Shown here piece after piece: positions 6,208-6,580 of a DNA stretch of 6,580 bases. The translations under genes and the position numbers were made by a program. How positions within the stretch are numbered: position 1 is the stretch's first letter; each line of letters starts with the position of its first letter. The stretch is taken from positions 1-6,580 of the forward strand of contig JAJZHJ010000080.1 of assembly GCA_021804525.1 (NCBI GenBank), read 5' to 3'. The notes below the pieces were generated by a model. It did not search any database. It had not been told where the DNA came from and worked only from the letters and a program-made list of their open reading frames with translations. Source of the stretch: Bacteroidota bacterium. GTDB taxonomy: Bacteria; Bacteroidota; Bacteroidia; Bacteroidales; Paludibacteraceae.

Positions 6208-6215
6208 CAAAGGTA
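6208..6215 (-). promoter_or_regulatory. Distal -7 box upstream of the receptor gene
   Basis: TACCTTTG on the minus strand matches TAnnTTTG and is followed by CAGG. Transcription would begin near 6201, giving a leader of about 250 bases that starts with the AGGAGG arm of the inverted repeat. The nearest upstream TTTTG (6241-6245) is 25 bases away, longer than the usual spacing. A related TACCTTTTTG occurs at 6263-6272. Confidence 0.4.
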
Positions 6216-6507
6216 AGCACTTCAATTATTAAAAATGTTACAAAACGATGAAGTTGTGGGGACAAAAAGGTAAGTCATTCATTGAAAATTAAATATAGGT
6301 TATTACTACTCAAAAATAAGGTTCTTGTTTTCCATAAAATGTGAATCAGAAGGGCAGCAAAATGGTTTTAATGCTGATGAACTGAAAGATGACATATTTT
6401 CATCTTCAAAAATTCGAATTATATGATTATTCGGCCTGTTGCTTATTTGTTGTCTGAAACTTCATTTGCAGTGCCCAATTGCAACACCTGATTTTTTTTA
6501 GTCTATC
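6216..6507. other. AT-rich intergenic stretch between divergent promoters
   Basis: No gene is visible on either strand. The segment AAAGGTAAG occurs at 6209-6217 and again at 6266-6274, 57 bases apart, with loosely similar bases following. A 7-bp hairpin, AAGATGA (6386-6392) with TCATCTT (6400-6406), has no adjoining T run and so is unlikely to be a terminator. AATTCGAATT (6411-6420) is a perfect 10-bp palindrome. A further leftward TATTTTTG lies at 6311-6318 without a -33 partner. Confidence 0.45.
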
Positions 6508-6540
6508 TTGCTTATATTTTCAAAAACCATATTAACTTTG
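6508..6540 (+). promoter_or_regulatory. Rightward promoter for a gene beyond the window
   Basis: TTG (6508-6510) is followed after 22 bases by TAACTTTG (6533-6540), a perfect match to the Bacteroidota -7 consensus TAnnTTTG, then TCGC. Transcription should begin near 6547. No ATG follows on this strand before 6580, so the coding start would be outside the window. This would make the region at 5951-6580 a divergent intergenic region between the receptor and an unseen rightward gene. Confidence 0.5.
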
Positions 6541-6580
6541 TCGCAGTAATTGTTTCATTGTCGGTTTATTTTCTTTTTGC

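Noticed and set aside
6386..6406. 7-bp hairpin as a terminator
   Set aside because: It is AT-rich, lacks a T run on either side, and no gene ends near it.
1..6580. CRISPR array, tRNA or rRNA genes, transposase or insertion-sequence ends
   Set aside because: I saw no regularly spaced repeats, no cloverleaf or conserved rRNA segments, and no transposase-like frame or terminal repeats with target duplications.

Overview
The window looks like a chromosomal segment of a Bacteroidota organism, probably Bacteroidales. The evidence is an AT-rich sequence with long intergenic gaps, starts lacking Shine-Dalgarno sites but preceded by A/T-rich leaders, several copies of the Bacteroidota -7 promoter box TAnnTTTG, and a gene set (a carboxypeptidase-regulatory-domain TonB-dependent receptor and a DUF4251 protein) that is typical of that phylum. 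Genus cannot be named from the sequence alone.

Layout, left to right. All recognisable genes lie on the minus strand, so transcription runs from right to left. Positions 1-42 hold the first 14 codons of a gene that leaves the window; they begin a signal peptide, and a well-formed promoter sits just upstream (62-92). Positions 43-351 have no convincing gene but carry a second promoter-like sequence (264-292). A rho-independent terminator (352-394) ends the DUF4251 gene (423-1016), which encodes a secreted protein of unknown function and has its own -7 box and a possible structured 5' leader. Next come a small, very acidic hypothetical protein (1219-1428) and a classical short-chain dehydrogenase/reductase (1605-2420), which has a promoter overlapped by an inverted repeat. 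A strong 22-bp hairpin terminator (2564-2613) separates the reductase from the largest gene, a 1107-residue Oar-like TonB-dependent outer-membrane receptor (2627-5950).

Upstream of the receptor (5951-6580) is a 630-bp non-coding-looking stretch. It has two leftward -7 boxes, an inverted repeat whose arms are AGGAGGAAT and ATTCCTCCT, a doubtful 50-codon leader frame, and at the far right a rightward promoter (6508-6540) that probably serves a divergent gene outside the window.

The genes do not form an obvious pathway. Terminators and promoters between them suggest separate transcription units, apart from a possible link between the reductase and the small acidic protein. The receptor has no SusD-type partner next to it. 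I see no mobile element, CRISPR array, tRNA or rRNA, and no clear new multi-gene system. The most interesting points are the uncharacterised small acidic protein and the structured leader regions.
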